Source: an uncultured Christensenella sp. (GTDB taxonomy: Bacteria > Bacillota > Clostridia > Christensenellales > Borkfalkiaceae). From it: a stretch of 45,293 nt of DNA. The stretch is from contig CAJTQF010000010.1 in assembly GCA_910578565.1 (NCBI GenBank), positions 1 through 45,293 on the forward strand, written 5' to 3'. The position numbers were made by a program, and so were the translations under genes. The notes under the pieces are model-generated. The model saw only the letters and a program-made list of their open reading frames with translations, ran no database searches and was not told the origin of the DNA. Numbering within the stretch: position 1 is the first letter of the stretch; each line of letters starts with the position of its first letter. Below are positions 1 through 8,171 of this stretch, piece by piece.

Positions 1-36
1 CGACCCCCTCGACTGATTGACAATACCAAAACGAAC

Positions 37-70
37 AAAGCCGCCGTGTGCAAACGTACACGGCGGCTTT
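37..70 (+). terminator. Intrinsic terminator of the gene upstream of the window
   Basis: A perfect 13-bp inverted repeat (37-49 against 58-70) with an 8-nt loop, GC-rich and ending in CTTT, followed by a short T-rich run. It sits before the pyrH promoter. In related genomes tsf (elongation factor Ts) usually precedes pyrH, so this probably ends that transcript; the upstream gene itself is not in the window. Confidence 0.85.
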
Positions 71-98
71 CCTTTTGAAATAAATGTCGGTTTAAATG

Positions 99-127
99 TT
101 GATTTTTGAAAGGGTATCTGTTATAAT
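99..127 (+). promoter_or_regulatory. Sigma-A promoter of pyrH
   Basis: TTGATT at 99-104, a 17-bp spacer and a perfect TATAAT at 122-127. Predicted transcription start is near 134, giving an about 33-nt leader with an AAAGGAG ribosome site before the ATG at 167. Confidence 0.75.
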
Positions 128-166
128 ATTGTGGATAAATTGTAATTTAATAATAAAGGAGTTTTT

Positions 167-883
167 ATGTCGCCTAAATACAAAAGGGTACTTATAAAAC
201 TTTCGGGCGAAGCTCTTGCGGGACCGCAGGGTCACGGCTTAGACGAAAGCGTAATTTCCGGTGTGGTGGAACAGATTAAAAGAGTTCACGATATGGGCGT
301 GGAAATAGCCCTTGTCATAGGCGGCGGCAATTTCTGGCGCGGACGGCAGGGCAAACAGATGGACAGGGCTACCGCCGACCATATGGGTATGCTTGCAACG
401 GTTATGAACTCGCTTGCAATGATGGACGCGCTTGAACAGCGCGGAATGCCCACCCGCGTCCAGACCGCTTTAATAATGACTTCGGTTGCAGAGCCGTACA
501 TTCTCAGAAAGGCGTTGCACCACTTTGAAAAGGGCAGGATAGTAATTATGGCTTGCGGAACGGGCAACCCTTATTGCTCTACCGATACCGCCGCGGCGCA
601 GCGTGCCTGCGAAATTCAGGCTAACGTGCTGCTTATGGCAAAAAATATAGACGGCATTTACGATTGCGACCCGCATACCAACAAAGCCGCAAAAAAATAC
701 GACCATATAAATTATATAGACGTAATTAAAAACGGAATAAAGGCTATGGACTACACCGCGGCGACAATGTGTATGGAAAACGACATCCCCGTGCTTGCCT
801 TCGGGCTGGATGAAAAGGATTGTCTGATAAAAGCAGTCTGCGGTGAAAAAATAGGCACGATAATAGACAATAAAAAAATATAA
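167..883 (+). CDS. pyrH: UMP kinase
   Basis: Uridylate kinase of the amino-acid-kinase fold, phosphorylating UMP to UDP with ATP in cytoplasmic pyrimidine synthesis. Visible family features: N-terminal KRVLIKLSGEAL (about residues 6-17), the GGGNFWRG nucleotide/UMP loop near residue 52, GTGNPYCSTDTAAAQRA near 130-146, and the C-terminal MDYTAATMC segment. At 238 residues it has the usual length. An AAAGGAG site precedes the ATG by a normal distance and the promoter is at 99-127. It leads a pyrH-frr-uppS-cdsA series as in other Bacillota. The only departure is an extra membrane-protein gene between it and frr. Confidence 0.98.
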   Translation: MSPKYKRVLIKLSGEALAGPQGHGLDESVISGVVEQIKRVHDMGVEIALVIGGGNFWRGRQGKQMDRATADHMGMLATVMNSLAMMDALEQRGMPTRVQTALIMTSVAEPYILRKALHHFEKGRIVIMACGTGNPYCSTDTAAAQRACEIQANVLLMAKNIDGIYDCDPHTNKAAKKYDHINYIDVIKNGIKAMDYTAATMCMENDIPVLAFGLDEKDCLIKAVCGEKIGTIIDNKKI

Positions 884-896
884 TAAGGGGAATAAA

Positions 897-1436
897 ATGA
901 ATAAACGAAAAGTTCTTACGATAATTCAGATTATTGCGTTGGTTTTAGCTACCGTTGGCGCCGTGTCTCTGTTTGTTAACTCGATACATTTCTTTGTTTA
1001 CGAGATGGAAAATCAGTATTTCTATAAGAATTTTCAAATACCCCAAGGAATAATTGTACTTTTTGCCGCAATCGCTTCGTTTGCCGGAATAGGCGCCTGT
1101 ACGGCGGGTTTGTTCGTTGAAGAGAAGCGCAGTAAAAAGAAGTGTTTTATAATAAGCGTAACAGCTCTCGCCGCTTTGGCGGTATTATTCGTTGCATTCG
1201 ATTGCGTCTGGTGGATAGGTGATAACGTTGGTGACGGCTTGCCTTATAATCCAAGTACTTTGCGTTTTGCCGTATATTCAAGTATACTATCGTTGTACGT
1301 ACAGCAATTGGTGTTCAACGCGTTATTCACCGCGCCGTTGATAGTAAATTACATAATAGATTTAAAGAGCGCGAAGAAAGCTCAGCAAATACAATCCGCG
1401 GAAGTTACCGCGCAGACAGAAAAGGAGAATTACTGA
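897..1436 (+). CDS. Hypothetical four-helix membrane protein between pyrH and frr
   Basis: A 179-residue protein I do not recognise. Four hydrophobic stretches are visible at about residues 5-28, 48-73, 82-106 and 123-150, with short charged loops (EEKRSKKK after the second). The charged C-terminal tail is rich in K, Q, A and E. It begins 13 nt after pyrH with an AAGGGG ribosome site and ends 2 nt before the frr ATG, so it is in the operon. pyrH and frr are normally adjacent, so this is an insertion into a conserved pair. No catalytic motif is visible. A role in membrane biology is only a guess from the following uppS/cdsA genes. Confidence 0.8.
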   Translation: MNKRKVLTIIQIIALVLATVGAVSLFVNSIHFFVYEMENQYFYKNFQIPQGIIVLFAAIASFAGIGACTAGLFVEEKRSKKKCFIISVTALAALAVLFVAFDCVWWIGDNVGDGLPYNPSTLRFAVYSSILSLYVQQLVFNALFTAPLIVNYIIDLKSAKKAQQIQSAEVTAQTEKENY

Positions 1437-1438
1437 TT

Positions 1439-2011
1439 ATGATAGAGAACGAGCAGGCGGAAGAGATACTTCTAATTCTTGACGACAAACTTTCAAAGAC
1501 GGTAAGCGTATTGAAGGAAGAATTTTCTTCGGTACGCGCGGGCAGGGCAAATCCGCATATTCTGGATAAAGTAACGGTTGACTACTACGGCGCAATGACC
1601 CCCGTTTCGCAGACGGCGGCAATTTCCGTGCAGGAAGGCAGATGTCTTGTTATTTCCCCCTGGGACGCGTCGATTTTAAAGGGTATCGAAAAGGCTATAC
1701 AGCTTTCGAACATAGGCATAACCCCCACCAACGACGGCAAGGTTATCCGTCTTGTGTTCCCCGATCTTACCGAAGAGAGAAGAAAGGAACTTACAAAACA
1801 GATAAAAAAGACGGGCGAAGATTCAAAGGTTGCCGCGCGTAACTGCCGCCGCGACGCCATGGACGGTTTGAAAAAACTTAAAAACGACAAGGTTTTGTCC
1901 GAAGACGAAACCGCCGCCGTTGAAAAAGAAGTTGAAAAGGCGGTGTCCGAAGCAATAGCGCAGATAGATAACGCGGTTGCGGCGAAAGAAAAGGAGATAA
2001 TGACCGTATAA
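1439..2011 (+). CDS. frr: Ribosome recycling factor
   Basis: RRF splits post-termination 70S ribosomes together with EF-G. The 190-residue product matches the usual 185 or so. It shows the hallmarks SVRAGRANPHILDKVTVDYYG (about residues 31-50), VISPWDASILKGIEKAI (about 71-87), and the basic segment PDLTEERRKELTKQIKK (about 108-124), followed by the long helical bundle. The ATG lies 2 nt after the preceding stop and is preceded by an AAAGGAG site inside the upstream gene's end. uppS follows after 7 nt. Confidence 0.98.
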   Translation: MIENEQAEEILLILDDKLSKTVSVLKEEFSSVRAGRANPHILDKVTVDYYGAMTPVSQTAAISVQEGRCLVISPWDASILKGIEKAIQLSNIGITPTNDGKVIRLVFPDLTEERRKELTKQIKKTGEDSKVAARNCRRDAMDGLKKLKNDKVLSEDETAAVEKEVEKAVSEAIAQIDNAVAAKEKEIMTV

Positions 2012-2018
2012 CGGGATT

Positions 2019-2708
2019 ATGGATATCGACAAATTACCACTGCACGTAGGCGTCATTATGGACGGCAACGGCAGGTGGGCAAAGAAACGGCTTCTGCCCA
2101 GAAAGTTGGGGCACAAGTCGGGCATGGAGAGAATGATAGGGCTTTCGGAACACGCTAAAAAGTCGGGCGTAAAATACCTGACCGTATATGTGATGTCAAC
2201 CGAAAATCTCGTCCGCCGCCCCGAAGACGAAATCGAAGGGCTGTTCGGACTTATAAGAAAGTATTTTACCGCGCAGGCGGAAAAGCTGTACGCGCGCGGT
2301 TCGGGCATAAAGATAATAGGCGATATTTCCGCCCTGCCCGAAGATGTCGTGAAAATTTTAACCGACGCGGAAAACGCGTCGCCCGCAAACCCCGTTTTTA
2401 CCCTTGTGTTTGCAATCAACTACGGCGGCAGGCGCGAAATTATAAGCGCGGTGAACAGGGCTGTGGAAAGGGGCGAAAAGGTTACCGAAGAAAATTTTGC
2501 CCGTCTTTTATATACGGCGGAAATCCCCGACCCCGACCTTATCATAAGAACGGGCGGCGAGTCGCGGCTTTCAAACTTTTTAACTTATCAGTCGGCTTAT
2601 GCCGAACTGTATTTTACAGACGTTCTGTTTCCCGATTTTTCGGACGCGGAATTCGACAGGGCTATTGCGGCGTATGCGGCAAGGGACAGAAGGTTCGGCA
2701 GGGCTTAA
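2019..2708 (+). CDS. uppS: Undecaprenyl diphosphate synthase (cis-prenyltransferase)
   Basis: Condenses farnesyl diphosphate with isopentenyl diphosphate units to make the C55 lipid carrier for peptidoglycan. The catalytic MDGNGRWAKKR motif is at about residues 14-24. The substrate motif RTGGESRLSNFLTYQSAYAE is near residue 176, and the closing signature is FTDVLFPDFSDAEFDRAI. At 229 residues it is slightly short of the usual 240-260. It lies 7 nt after frr and 14 nt before cdsA. The downstream cdsA, dxr and rseP complete the envelope-lipid block. Confidence 0.98.
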   Translation: MDIDKLPLHVGVIMDGNGRWAKKRLLPRKLGHKSGMERMIGLSEHAKKSGVKYLTVYVMSTENLVRRPEDEIEGLFGLIRKYFTAQAEKLYARGSGIKIIGDISALPEDVVKILTDAENASPANPVFTLVFAINYGGRREIISAVNRAVERGEKVTEENFARLLYTAEIPDPDLIIRTGGESRLSNFLTYQSAYAELYFTDVLFPDFSDAEFDRAIAAYAARDRRFGRA

Positions 2709-2722
2709 ATATAAGGAGAATT

Positions 2723-3625
2723 ATGCGCAAGAGAGTAATGACAAGCGTAATATACGTGTTGGTGTGGATAGTGCTGTGCGCTTTGAAGTGGCTTGTCCCC
2801 GTCTGGGGCGGGCTTGGGTTTGACGCACTGTTTTGCGCCATTTCGGTGATAGGCAGCCTGGAGTTGCTGCGCGCCGTAAAGGGCGTAAGCTATTCGCAGA
2901 AAGTTTTAACGGTCGCGTTCTGCGCGGTGGCGGTGCCTCTGTACGTTGCAACCCAGATGAGTATGGGGGGCGGGTTCATTGCCCTTGCGATATGTTTTGT
3001 CGTTTATGCAATGGCGCTTGCGGCGTTCAACGTATTCAATTACGGCGCCTGTACTTTAAAGGGAACGGCGGTCAGCATTCTGACTATGATATACTGCGGT
3101 GTGTTGAGCTGCGTGCTTTCCGCGGTCAACCACGTTGAAAACAATTCCGTTGCAGCGGTTATAACTCTGTTTCTGACCACTGTGTTTACAGACAGCGGCG
3201 CGTTCATATTCGGTTCGCTGTTCGGAAAATACGCGCCCCGCAAACTCGCGCCCCGTGTCAGCCCCAAAAAGACGCTTATAGGCGGTCTGGGCGGAATTAT
3301 CGGCGGTATGCTGGGCGGAATAGCGGCTTACGGTCTCAGTGTGGGGCTTGACGCGTTGAACGGCGCAATAAACTCCGACGTGATAGGCACGGCAATAAGT
3401 TTTTCAACGGGTATTCCCGCAATCGTCGTATTTATGCTGGCGGGACTTGTGATTTCGCTGTTCGCGCAGATGGGCGATTTGTTCGAAAGCGCGGTAAAAC
3501 GTGAGTGCGACGTAAAGGATACGGGTAAAATTCTGCCCGGTCACGGCGGCGTTCTGGACAGGTTTGACAGTATGCTTTTCTGCGGGATTATAGTTCTGCT
3601 GGCGTTCTGGGTTGTAATAATTTAA
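2723..3625 (+). CDS. cdsA: Phosphatidate cytidylyltransferase
   Basis: Makes CDP-diacylglycerol from CTP and phosphatidate in the membrane. The 300-residue protein is polytopic, with about eight hydrophobic segments. The C-terminal CDS signature is clear: SPKKTLIGGLGG near residue 190, then KRECDVKDTGKILPGHGGVLDRFDSM near 258-283, which holds the metal-binding acidic residues. The start has an AAGGAG site 6 nt upstream. An intrinsic terminator follows directly. Confidence 0.96.
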   Translation: MRKRVMTSVIYVLVWIVLCALKWLVPVWGGLGFDALFCAISVIGSLELLRAVKGVSYSQKVLTVAFCAVAVPLYVATQMSMGGGFIALAICFVVYAMALAAFNVFNYGACTLKGTAVSILTMIYCGVLSCVLSAVNHVENNSVAAVITLFLTTVFTDSGAFIFGSLFGKYAPRKLAPRVSPKKTLIGGLGGIIGGMLGGIAAYGLSVGLDALNGAINSDVIGTAISFSTGIPAIVVFMLAGLVISLFAQMGDLFESAVKRECDVKDTGKILPGHGGVLDRFDSMLFCGIIVLLAFWVVII

Positions 3626-3633
3626 AAAAACCG

Positions 3634-3653
3634 AAAGCTCCGCAAGGAGCTTT
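3634..3653 (+). terminator. Intrinsic terminator after cdsA
   Basis: AAAGCTCC, loop GCAA, GGAGCTTT followed by T. It separates cdsA from dxr, which then has its own -10 element. Confidence 0.75.
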
Positions 3654-3683
3654 TGTCATTAAATAAAAATTTTCGGGTATAAT
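3653..3683 (+). promoter_or_regulatory. Promoter of dxr (-10 abutting the start codon)
   Basis: A perfect TATAAT at 3678-3683 lies only 5 nt before the dxr ATG at 3689. A weak TTGTCA-like -35 is at 3653-3658 with a long spacer (19). Transcription would start at or within a base or two of the ATG, implying a leaderless message. No Shine-Dalgarno sequence precedes the ATG. Confidence 0.5.
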
Positions 3684-3688
3684 AATAT

Positions 3689-4783
3689 ATGAAAAAAGTT
3701 GCTTTGATAGGAAGCTGCGGCAGCATAGGCTTGCAGGTCCTTGAAATTGTAAGACGTCATCCTGAAGAGTTTGAAATCGTCGGGCTTGCAACCCGCTCCG
3801 AAAATCTGATTTTCGAAAGTCAGATTGCAGAGTTCAGACCCAAACTTGCCGCGGCTTTTGTGACCGACAGGTATCGGGCGATGGAAGTTGCGGCTCTCTC
3901 GGGCGCGGATATAGTTTTCAACGCAGCCAGCGGTTTCGAAGGGCTGGAATATTCGCTTACAGCGGTAAGGGCGGGGAAAACGCTCGCGCTTGCGAATAAG
4001 GAAAGCATTGTGTGCGGCGGTGAAATTCTTTTACCGCTTGCGAGAAAACGCGGCGTGCAGATAATTCCCGTGGACAGCGAACATTCGGCGATATGGCAGT
4101 GTCTCGATTTCGGTCAGAAACCCGTAAGGCGGCTTATAATAACCGCAAGCGGCGGACCTTTCAGGGGTTGTACCCGCGATAAACTGGACAGGGTCACGCC
4201 CGAAGAAGCGCTTAGACACCCCACCTGGAATATGGGCAAAAAAATAACCGTCGACAGCGCGACCTTAATGAACAAGGGATTCGAGATTATCGAAGCTCAC
4301 GGTCTGTTCGGCGTGCCTTACGAAAATATCGACGCTGTCATACAGCCGCAGAGCGTAGTGCATTCGCTGGTGGAGTATACCGACGGTTCGACTGTGGCGC
4401 AGCTCAGTTTTCCGACAATGCGGGTGCCTATACAGCTTGCGCTCAGCTATCCTTCGCGCCTTGACCTTGCGGTTACGCCGCTGGACTATACAAAGCCTTT
4501 TTCTCTTGAATTTCAACCCCTTGTGAAGGAAGACTATCCCTGTTATGCCCTGGCGGTGGAGTGCGGTCAGGCGGGCGGTGTATTGCCCTGCGCGCTTAAC
4601 GCCGCGGACGAAGTTGCGGTTTCAGCCTTTCTGGAAGGCAGAATTGCGTTCACCGACATTTTCAGGGTAACGGAAGGGGTTGTAAGCAAAACGCGGCAGA
4701 CGGGAGTAAGAAGTTTTTCACAGCTTGAAGAAACCGACGTGATAGCGCGCACGCTTGCCAAAAAAATAATAGACGGGTTATAA
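3689..4783 (+). CDS. dxr: 1-deoxy-D-xylulose 5-phosphate reductoisomerase
   Basis: Second step of the non-mevalonate isoprenoid pathway, supplying precursors for UppS. It has the NADPH-binding GSCGSIGLQVLEIV at about residues 8-21, a NKES segment (about 103-106), the metal-binding VDSEHSAIWQC, SGGPFRG, and the flexible-loop/active-site region HPTWNMGKKITVDSATLMNK near 177-196. At 364 residues it is at the short end of the family (380-400). The start at 3689 keeps the nucleotide-binding motif at the N-terminus and later ATGs would delete it. However, there is no ribosome binding site and the -10 box is only 5 nt away. The stop overlaps the rseP ATG by one base (TAATG). Confidence 0.96.
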   Translation: MKKVALIGSCGSIGLQVLEIVRRHPEEFEIVGLATRSENLIFESQIAEFRPKLAAAFVTDRYRAMEVAALSGADIVFNAASGFEGLEYSLTAVRAGKTLALANKESIVCGGEILLPLARKRGVQIIPVDSEHSAIWQCLDFGQKPVRRLIITASGGPFRGCTRDKLDRVTPEEALRHPTWNMGKKITVDSATLMNKGFEIIEAHGLFGVPYENIDAVIQPQSVVHSLVEYTDGSTVAQLSFPTMRVPIQLALSYPSRLDLAVTPLDYTKPFSLEFQPLVKEDYPCYALAVECGQAGGVLPCALNAADEVAVSAFLEGRIAFTDIFRVTEGVVSKTRQTGVRSFSQLEETDVIARTLAKKIIDGL

Positions 4784-5895
4784 TGATTTTTCTTTCGGTG
4801 TCATCGGTAATGAATACGGTTCTTGCGGTTTTACTTGCAATTTTGATATTGCTGGTTATGATTACCGTCCACGAATTCGGTCATTACGTCGCCGGAAAGA
4901 TACTTAAATTCAAAATTAACGAATTCGCCATCGGCTTCGGACCCAAACTCTTCAGACGCACTTCAAAAAAGACGGGTGAAGCGTTTTCGGTAAGACTGTT
5001 CCCGCTTGGCGGATTTTGCGCTTTCGACGGCGAAGACGCCGAAGGACTTAACCCCGGCAGTTTCAACAACAAAGCCCCCTGGAAGAGAATAATAGTATTA
5101 ATTTCGGGACCGTTGATGAATTATCTTCTGGCGATGCTGCTGATTATAATTTCTTTTTTCGCGTTCGGGCAAATGCTTTTCAAGGTCGGTTCGGTCGTTC
5201 CCGAAATCAACGAAAGTTACGCGGAATACAGCCTTAAAGAAGGGGATATGATATGCGACGTGGAAGGCAGGGGTATTTATCTTACCGCCGACCTCATGAC
5301 CGCACTCAACGGTAAGGCGGAAGGCGACGTGGTGGAAATGGTAGTTCTGCGCGACGGCAACCGCGAAGAAGTGGAAATTATGCTGCGCGGCGACTGCAAT
5401 TTTAAAAACTCGGAAGAAATGAGTAAGATGTGGCGCGCGCTGGGCATTGGCACTTATGAAGGGGAAGACGGCAACAACTACTGGGACGTCGGTGTGGCGA
5501 CGCACCGTTTCGGCTTTTTTGAAACTATAGGAAGGTCGTTTATGTACTCGTTCAGGATTGCGGGTACGATATTCAAAGTATTGGGCGAACTTCTGACGGG
5601 GCGTTTAGGGCTTTCCGCAATGGGCGGACCCGTCACAACAATCAAGCTCACTTCTCAAATCGCTTCGCAAAGCGTGCAGAGCTTTTTTGAAATTGCGTCT
5701 TATATAGGCGTAAACCTTGCGGTTTTCAACCTGTTGCCAATACCCGCGCTGGACGGCAGCAAGGTGGTGTTCTGCCTGATTGAAGCTATTTTCCGAAAGC
5801 CCGTGCCGCGGAAGATTGAAGCGGTAATTCACGCCGTGGGATTTGTGCTTATTCTCGGTTTCGCCGTTCTTGCGGATATTTTACAGTTTATATAA
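4783..5895 (+). CDS. rseP: Site-2 intramembrane zinc metalloprotease (RseP/RasP)
   Basis: A membrane-embedded protease that cleaves anti-sigma factors and leftover signal peptides. The zinc motif HEFGH sits in the first membrane segment (about residues 30-34), preceded by VMITV. A PDZ-like region occupies about residues 130-200. The second active-site motif NLLPIPALDGSKVVF is near residue 314, with the LDG aspartate as third metal ligand. At 370 residues it is normal, with about four membrane helices. It is translationally coupled to dxr through a TAATG overlap, the standard dxr-rseP arrangement. A terminator follows. Confidence 0.96.
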   Translation: MIFLSVSSVMNTVLAVLLAILILLVMITVHEFGHYVAGKILKFKINEFAIGFGPKLFRRTSKKTGEAFSVRLFPLGGFCAFDGEDAEGLNPGSFNNKAPWKRIIVLISGPLMNYLLAMLLIIISFFAFGQMLFKVGSVVPEINESYAEYSLKEGDMICDVEGRGIYLTADLMTALNGKAEGDVVEMVVLRDGNREEVEIMLRGDCNFKNSEEMSKMWRALGIGTYEGEDGNNYWDVGVATHRFGFFETIGRSFMYSFRIAGTIFKVLGELLTGRLGLSAMGGPVTTIKLTSQIASQSVQSFFEIASYIGVNLAVFNLLPIPALDGSKVVFCLIEAIFRKPVPRKIEAVIHAVGFVLILGFAVLADILQFI

Positions 5896-5962
5896 AAACA
5901 GCCGCCGCGCTTTACCGTAGTTCCCATAGGGAATTTATTAAAACGCAAATAAAAAGATTTAG

Positions 5963-5987
5963 GCATAGCGTTAAGCTGTGCTTTTTT
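5963..5987 (+). terminator. Intrinsic terminator after rseP
   Basis: GCATAGC, loop GTTAA, GCTGTGC (one G-U pair), then six T. It ends the dxr-rseP transcript. Confidence 0.75.
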
Positions 5988-6060
5988 CGTGGATGAATTA
6001 GGCTACGCGTAGCATAGTGAGATATAGATATGTTTTATATTTCCCGCAAAATTCAATCGG

Positions 6061-6089
6061 TTGCGCTCTTTCATTTTTCGTGATATAAT
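6061..6089 (+). promoter_or_regulatory. Orphan sigma-A-like promoter
   Basis: TTGCGC at 6061-6066, a 17-bp spacer and a perfect TATAAT at 6084-6089. No ORF with a ribosome site follows on this strand. The next recognisable element is the hairpin at 6131-6170. The rest of 5988-6361 shows nothing else I can support. Confidence 0.45.
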
Positions 6090-6095
6090 AATTGC

Positions 6096-6172
6096 ACGAT
6101 AAACAGTAATTTATCTTTCTAAATGTGTTGGCAAAAAGTCGAGATTCCGAAAGGAGTCCCGACTTTTTGCTT
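6096..6172 (+). ncRNA. Candidate small RNA (promoter to terminator, no ORF)
   Basis: A transcript starting about 7 nt after the -10 at 6084-6089 would run about 75 nt to the strong hairpin at 6131-6170 without encoding anything. It has an A/T-rich 5' segment of about 35 nt followed by the terminator stem. It could equally be the remnant promoter of a lost gene; I infer a small RNA only from the promoter-terminator pairing. Confidence 0.3.
6131..6170. terminator. Bidirectional intrinsic terminator
   Basis: A perfect 11-bp inverted repeat (GCAAAAAGTCG at 6131-6141 against CGACTTTTTGC at 6160-6170). The loop holds a smaller CC-GAAA-GG element. The T/A-rich stem ends serve as U-tracts on both strands. 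It would end the plus-strand transcript from 6096 and also the minus-strand Sel1 operon about 190 nt downstream of that gene's stop. Confidence 0.7.
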
Positions 6173-6361
6173 TACATTGATTTTTAATTTCAAAACCTTT
6201 CCTTGTGGGAATAATGCCGCTCTGGTGTTATTTTTATTTTAGTCCATAACTATGTACCACCGCTGTATCGCAGCTTTATTTGATATTTGCGAACAGAACA
6301 GTAGTGTCCGGATTATAAAAGGGAACAGTGAAAAATATGCGCTATATTCATTTAATTCGGC

Positions 6362-7546
6362 TTACATATATCTTTTGAATTTTCTTTTTTTCAATTTCTT
6401 TATTGCATCTTCATTGCCTTCCGTGGCGGCGGCTTTATAGTATTTCACGGCTTCGTCAAGATCTTCTTCGACGCCAATACCGTTTTCGTAAAATTCGCCG
6501 AGCGAATACATTGCGTCGTCGTTGCCTTGTTTTGCGGCACGAGTCAGATATTCGATAGCCTTGTCGGCATCTTCTTCAACGCCGTCGCCGCAACCGTAAC
6601 AAACGCCTATTCTGAATTGGCATCTGTCGCAGCCTGCGTTTGCTCCGGCGAGAAAATATTTCGCGGCTTCCTCGTCGCTTTGTTTAACGCCGTAGCCGTA
6701 AGAGTAGCAGATACCGAGATTATAAAGCGCGTCCGTACTGCCGAGTTGGGCGCCCGCACGATACATCATAATTGCCGCATCTATATTCTCTTCTACGCCT
6801 TCGCCGTACTGATAGCAATAGCCCATATTGGTGAAAGCCTGAAAATATTTTTGTTCCATAGAAGCCTGATACCACTTAACGGCTTCTTGAAGATTGCGCT
6901 CCACACCGTCGCCGTACTGATAGCAATAGCCGACGTAACACATGGCTTTGCCGTGATTTTTTTCGGCGGCTTTTTTATACCAGTTGAACGATTCTTTAGC
7001 GTCGCGTCTGACGCCGTAACCGTATTCGTAAAACTTTCCGATCTCAAACAAAGCGTCGGCATTCCCTTGCTCGGCGGACAGCTTCATCCATTTGAGAGCT
7101 TCCGAGAAATCTCGTTTTACGGAAATTCCATCCTTATAGCAATTACCCACGTTCAGTTGCCCGATATCATTGCCTTGGTCTGCCGATTTTTTATACCACT
7201 CGAAGGCGGCGTTTTCGTCTTTTTCAACTCCTATCCCATTTTCGTAAAAGGTGCCAATATTATTTTGCGCGGAAGCATAATTCTTTTTTGCGGCGGATAG
7301 GGTATGCTTGAATGCTTCCGTTTTATCTTCGTCAACTCCGCGCCCGTAAAGATAGCACAAGCCCAAATTGGACTCGGCTTCAGCATTGCCTTGCTTTGCC
7401 GCGCTTTTAAGCAGTCTGACGCCTTCGTCTGCGTTTTCGTCTATCTCCGTACCATCGTAATCGATACGCAATAAGATTTTACCTAACGCACACTGTGCTT
7501 CCGCGTTGCCGTTTTCGGCGTCGGTTTTTAATTTTTCGATATCCAT
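6362..7546 (-). CDS. Sel1-like tetratricopeptide-type repeat protein
   Basis: A 394-residue protein built almost entirely of about ten tandem Sel1-like repeats of about 36 residues, each of the type A-x-x-G-N-x-x-A-x-x-x-L-G-x-x-Y-x-x-G-x-G-V-E/K-x-D. The alpha-alpha superhelix is a protein-binding scaffold. There is no signal peptide, membrane helix or catalytic motif, so it is likely cytoplasmic. The ATG has an AAAGGAGT site and begins 17 nt after the small membrane-protein gene, so the two form an operon. Sel1 proteins are often adaptors in signalling or effector systems; partners here are unknown. The repeats are similar at the DNA level and could recombine. Confidence 0.93.
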   Translation of the reverse strand: MDIEKLKTDAENGNAEAQCALGKILLRIDYDGTEIDENADEGVRLLKSAAKQGNAEAESNLGLCYLYGRGVDEDKTEAFKHTLSAAKKNYASAQNNIGTFYENGIGVEKDENAAFEWYKKSADQGNDIGQLNVGNCYKDGISVKRDFSEALKWMKLSAEQGNADALFEIGKFYEYGYGVRRDAKESFNWYKKAAEKNHGKAMCYVGYCYQYGDGVERNLQEAVKWYQASMEQKYFQAFTNMGYCYQYGEGVEENIDAAIMMYRAGAQLGSTDALYNLGICYSYGYGVKQSDEEAAKYFLAGANAGCDRCQFRIGVCYGCGDGVEEDADKAIEYLTRAAKQGNDDAMYSLGEFYENGIGVEEDLDEAVKYYKAAATEGNEDAIKKLKKRKFKRYM

Positions 7547-7563
7547 TTTTGACTCCTTTTTAA

Positions 7564-7896
7564 TTATTTTTCTAAATTATAGCACTGAGAATAATAAAAA
7601 GCAAATAACCTGCACACCCGATTAATAACGTCTATTTTGATTTGACGTGAACGTTCAGGCGGGTAAATTATTATACTCTCGACTGTTCGATACGCACAAT
7701 AAACCGCCCAGATAATCCAGGTATATTGCCATTTCAAAGTTATAAGACTAATCGTTATGTATAACGCGGACACAATGACAGCGATAATCCGGTTCATAAT
7801 TTTTCTGTGTTTCGCTATTACCGAATCGCTTTTTGTCAGCGCGGATTTGATATTTTGTTCGGAAATATCTTTATAGTTTCCGTAGTTTTTGCACAC
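7564..7896 (-). CDS. Small two-helix membrane protein
   Basis: A 110-residue protein of unknown function. A polar N-terminus (about 32 residues) is followed by two adjacent hydrophobic helices (about residues 35-52 and 55-70) and a basic C-terminal tail. The start is GTG at 7896 with AAGGAG 11 nt upstream; no in-frame ATG gives a better start before residue 34. It lies 17 nt upstream of the Sel1-repeat gene, so the pair is probably co-transcribed from a promoter with TATAAT near 7929-7934 (minus strand). The topology could anchor the Sel1 protein at the membrane, which is inference. Confidence 0.7.
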   Translation of the reverse strand: MCKNYGNYKDISEQNIKSALTKSDSVIAKHRKIMNRIIAVIVSALYITISLITLKWQYTWIIWAVYCAYRTVESIIIYPPERSRQIKIDVINRVCRLFAFYYSQCYNLEK

Positions 7897-7928
7897 CGAA
7901 GACGTTGCTCCTTATTTATGATATTTTA

Positions 7929-7934
7929 ATTATA
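7929..7934 (-). promoter_or_regulatory. -10 element of the small-membrane-protein/Sel1 operon
   Basis: On the minus strand a perfect TATAAT (ATTATA at 7929-7934) lies about 33 nt before the GTG at 7896. No convincing -35 hexamer is visible at the usual distance, so only the -10 is called. Confidence 0.4.
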
Positions 7935-8070
7935 CCATAAAATCATCAGAAACGATTACCCATAAACAGCGAATTTGCAAGCAGTAAAGCACAAGTTTAA
8001 GATTTGACGAATAATGTTTTTCGCTTACAGTGCAGAGCCATAAGAGTATCTGTTTTTGTTTCTATAATTC

Positions 8071-8099
8071 TTGCAATGCGATGAACAAAGTGTTATAAT
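8071..8099 (+). promoter_or_regulatory. Promoter of the zinc-ribbon/SPFH gene pair
   Basis: TTGCAA at 8071-8076, a 17-bp spacer and a perfect TATAAT at 8094-8099. It gives an about 65-nt leader before the ATG at 8172. Confidence 0.6.
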
Positions 8100-8171
8100 T
8101 TATACGGTATCATACGAACCAAAATACGGTTGCATCCTCAATGAATTTACGCAAATAAGAGATATAAGCGA

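Noticed and set aside
6252..6440. Plus-strand 62-codon frame at the 3' end of the Sel1 gene
   Set aside because: No ribosome site and it overlaps the Sel1 coding sequence.
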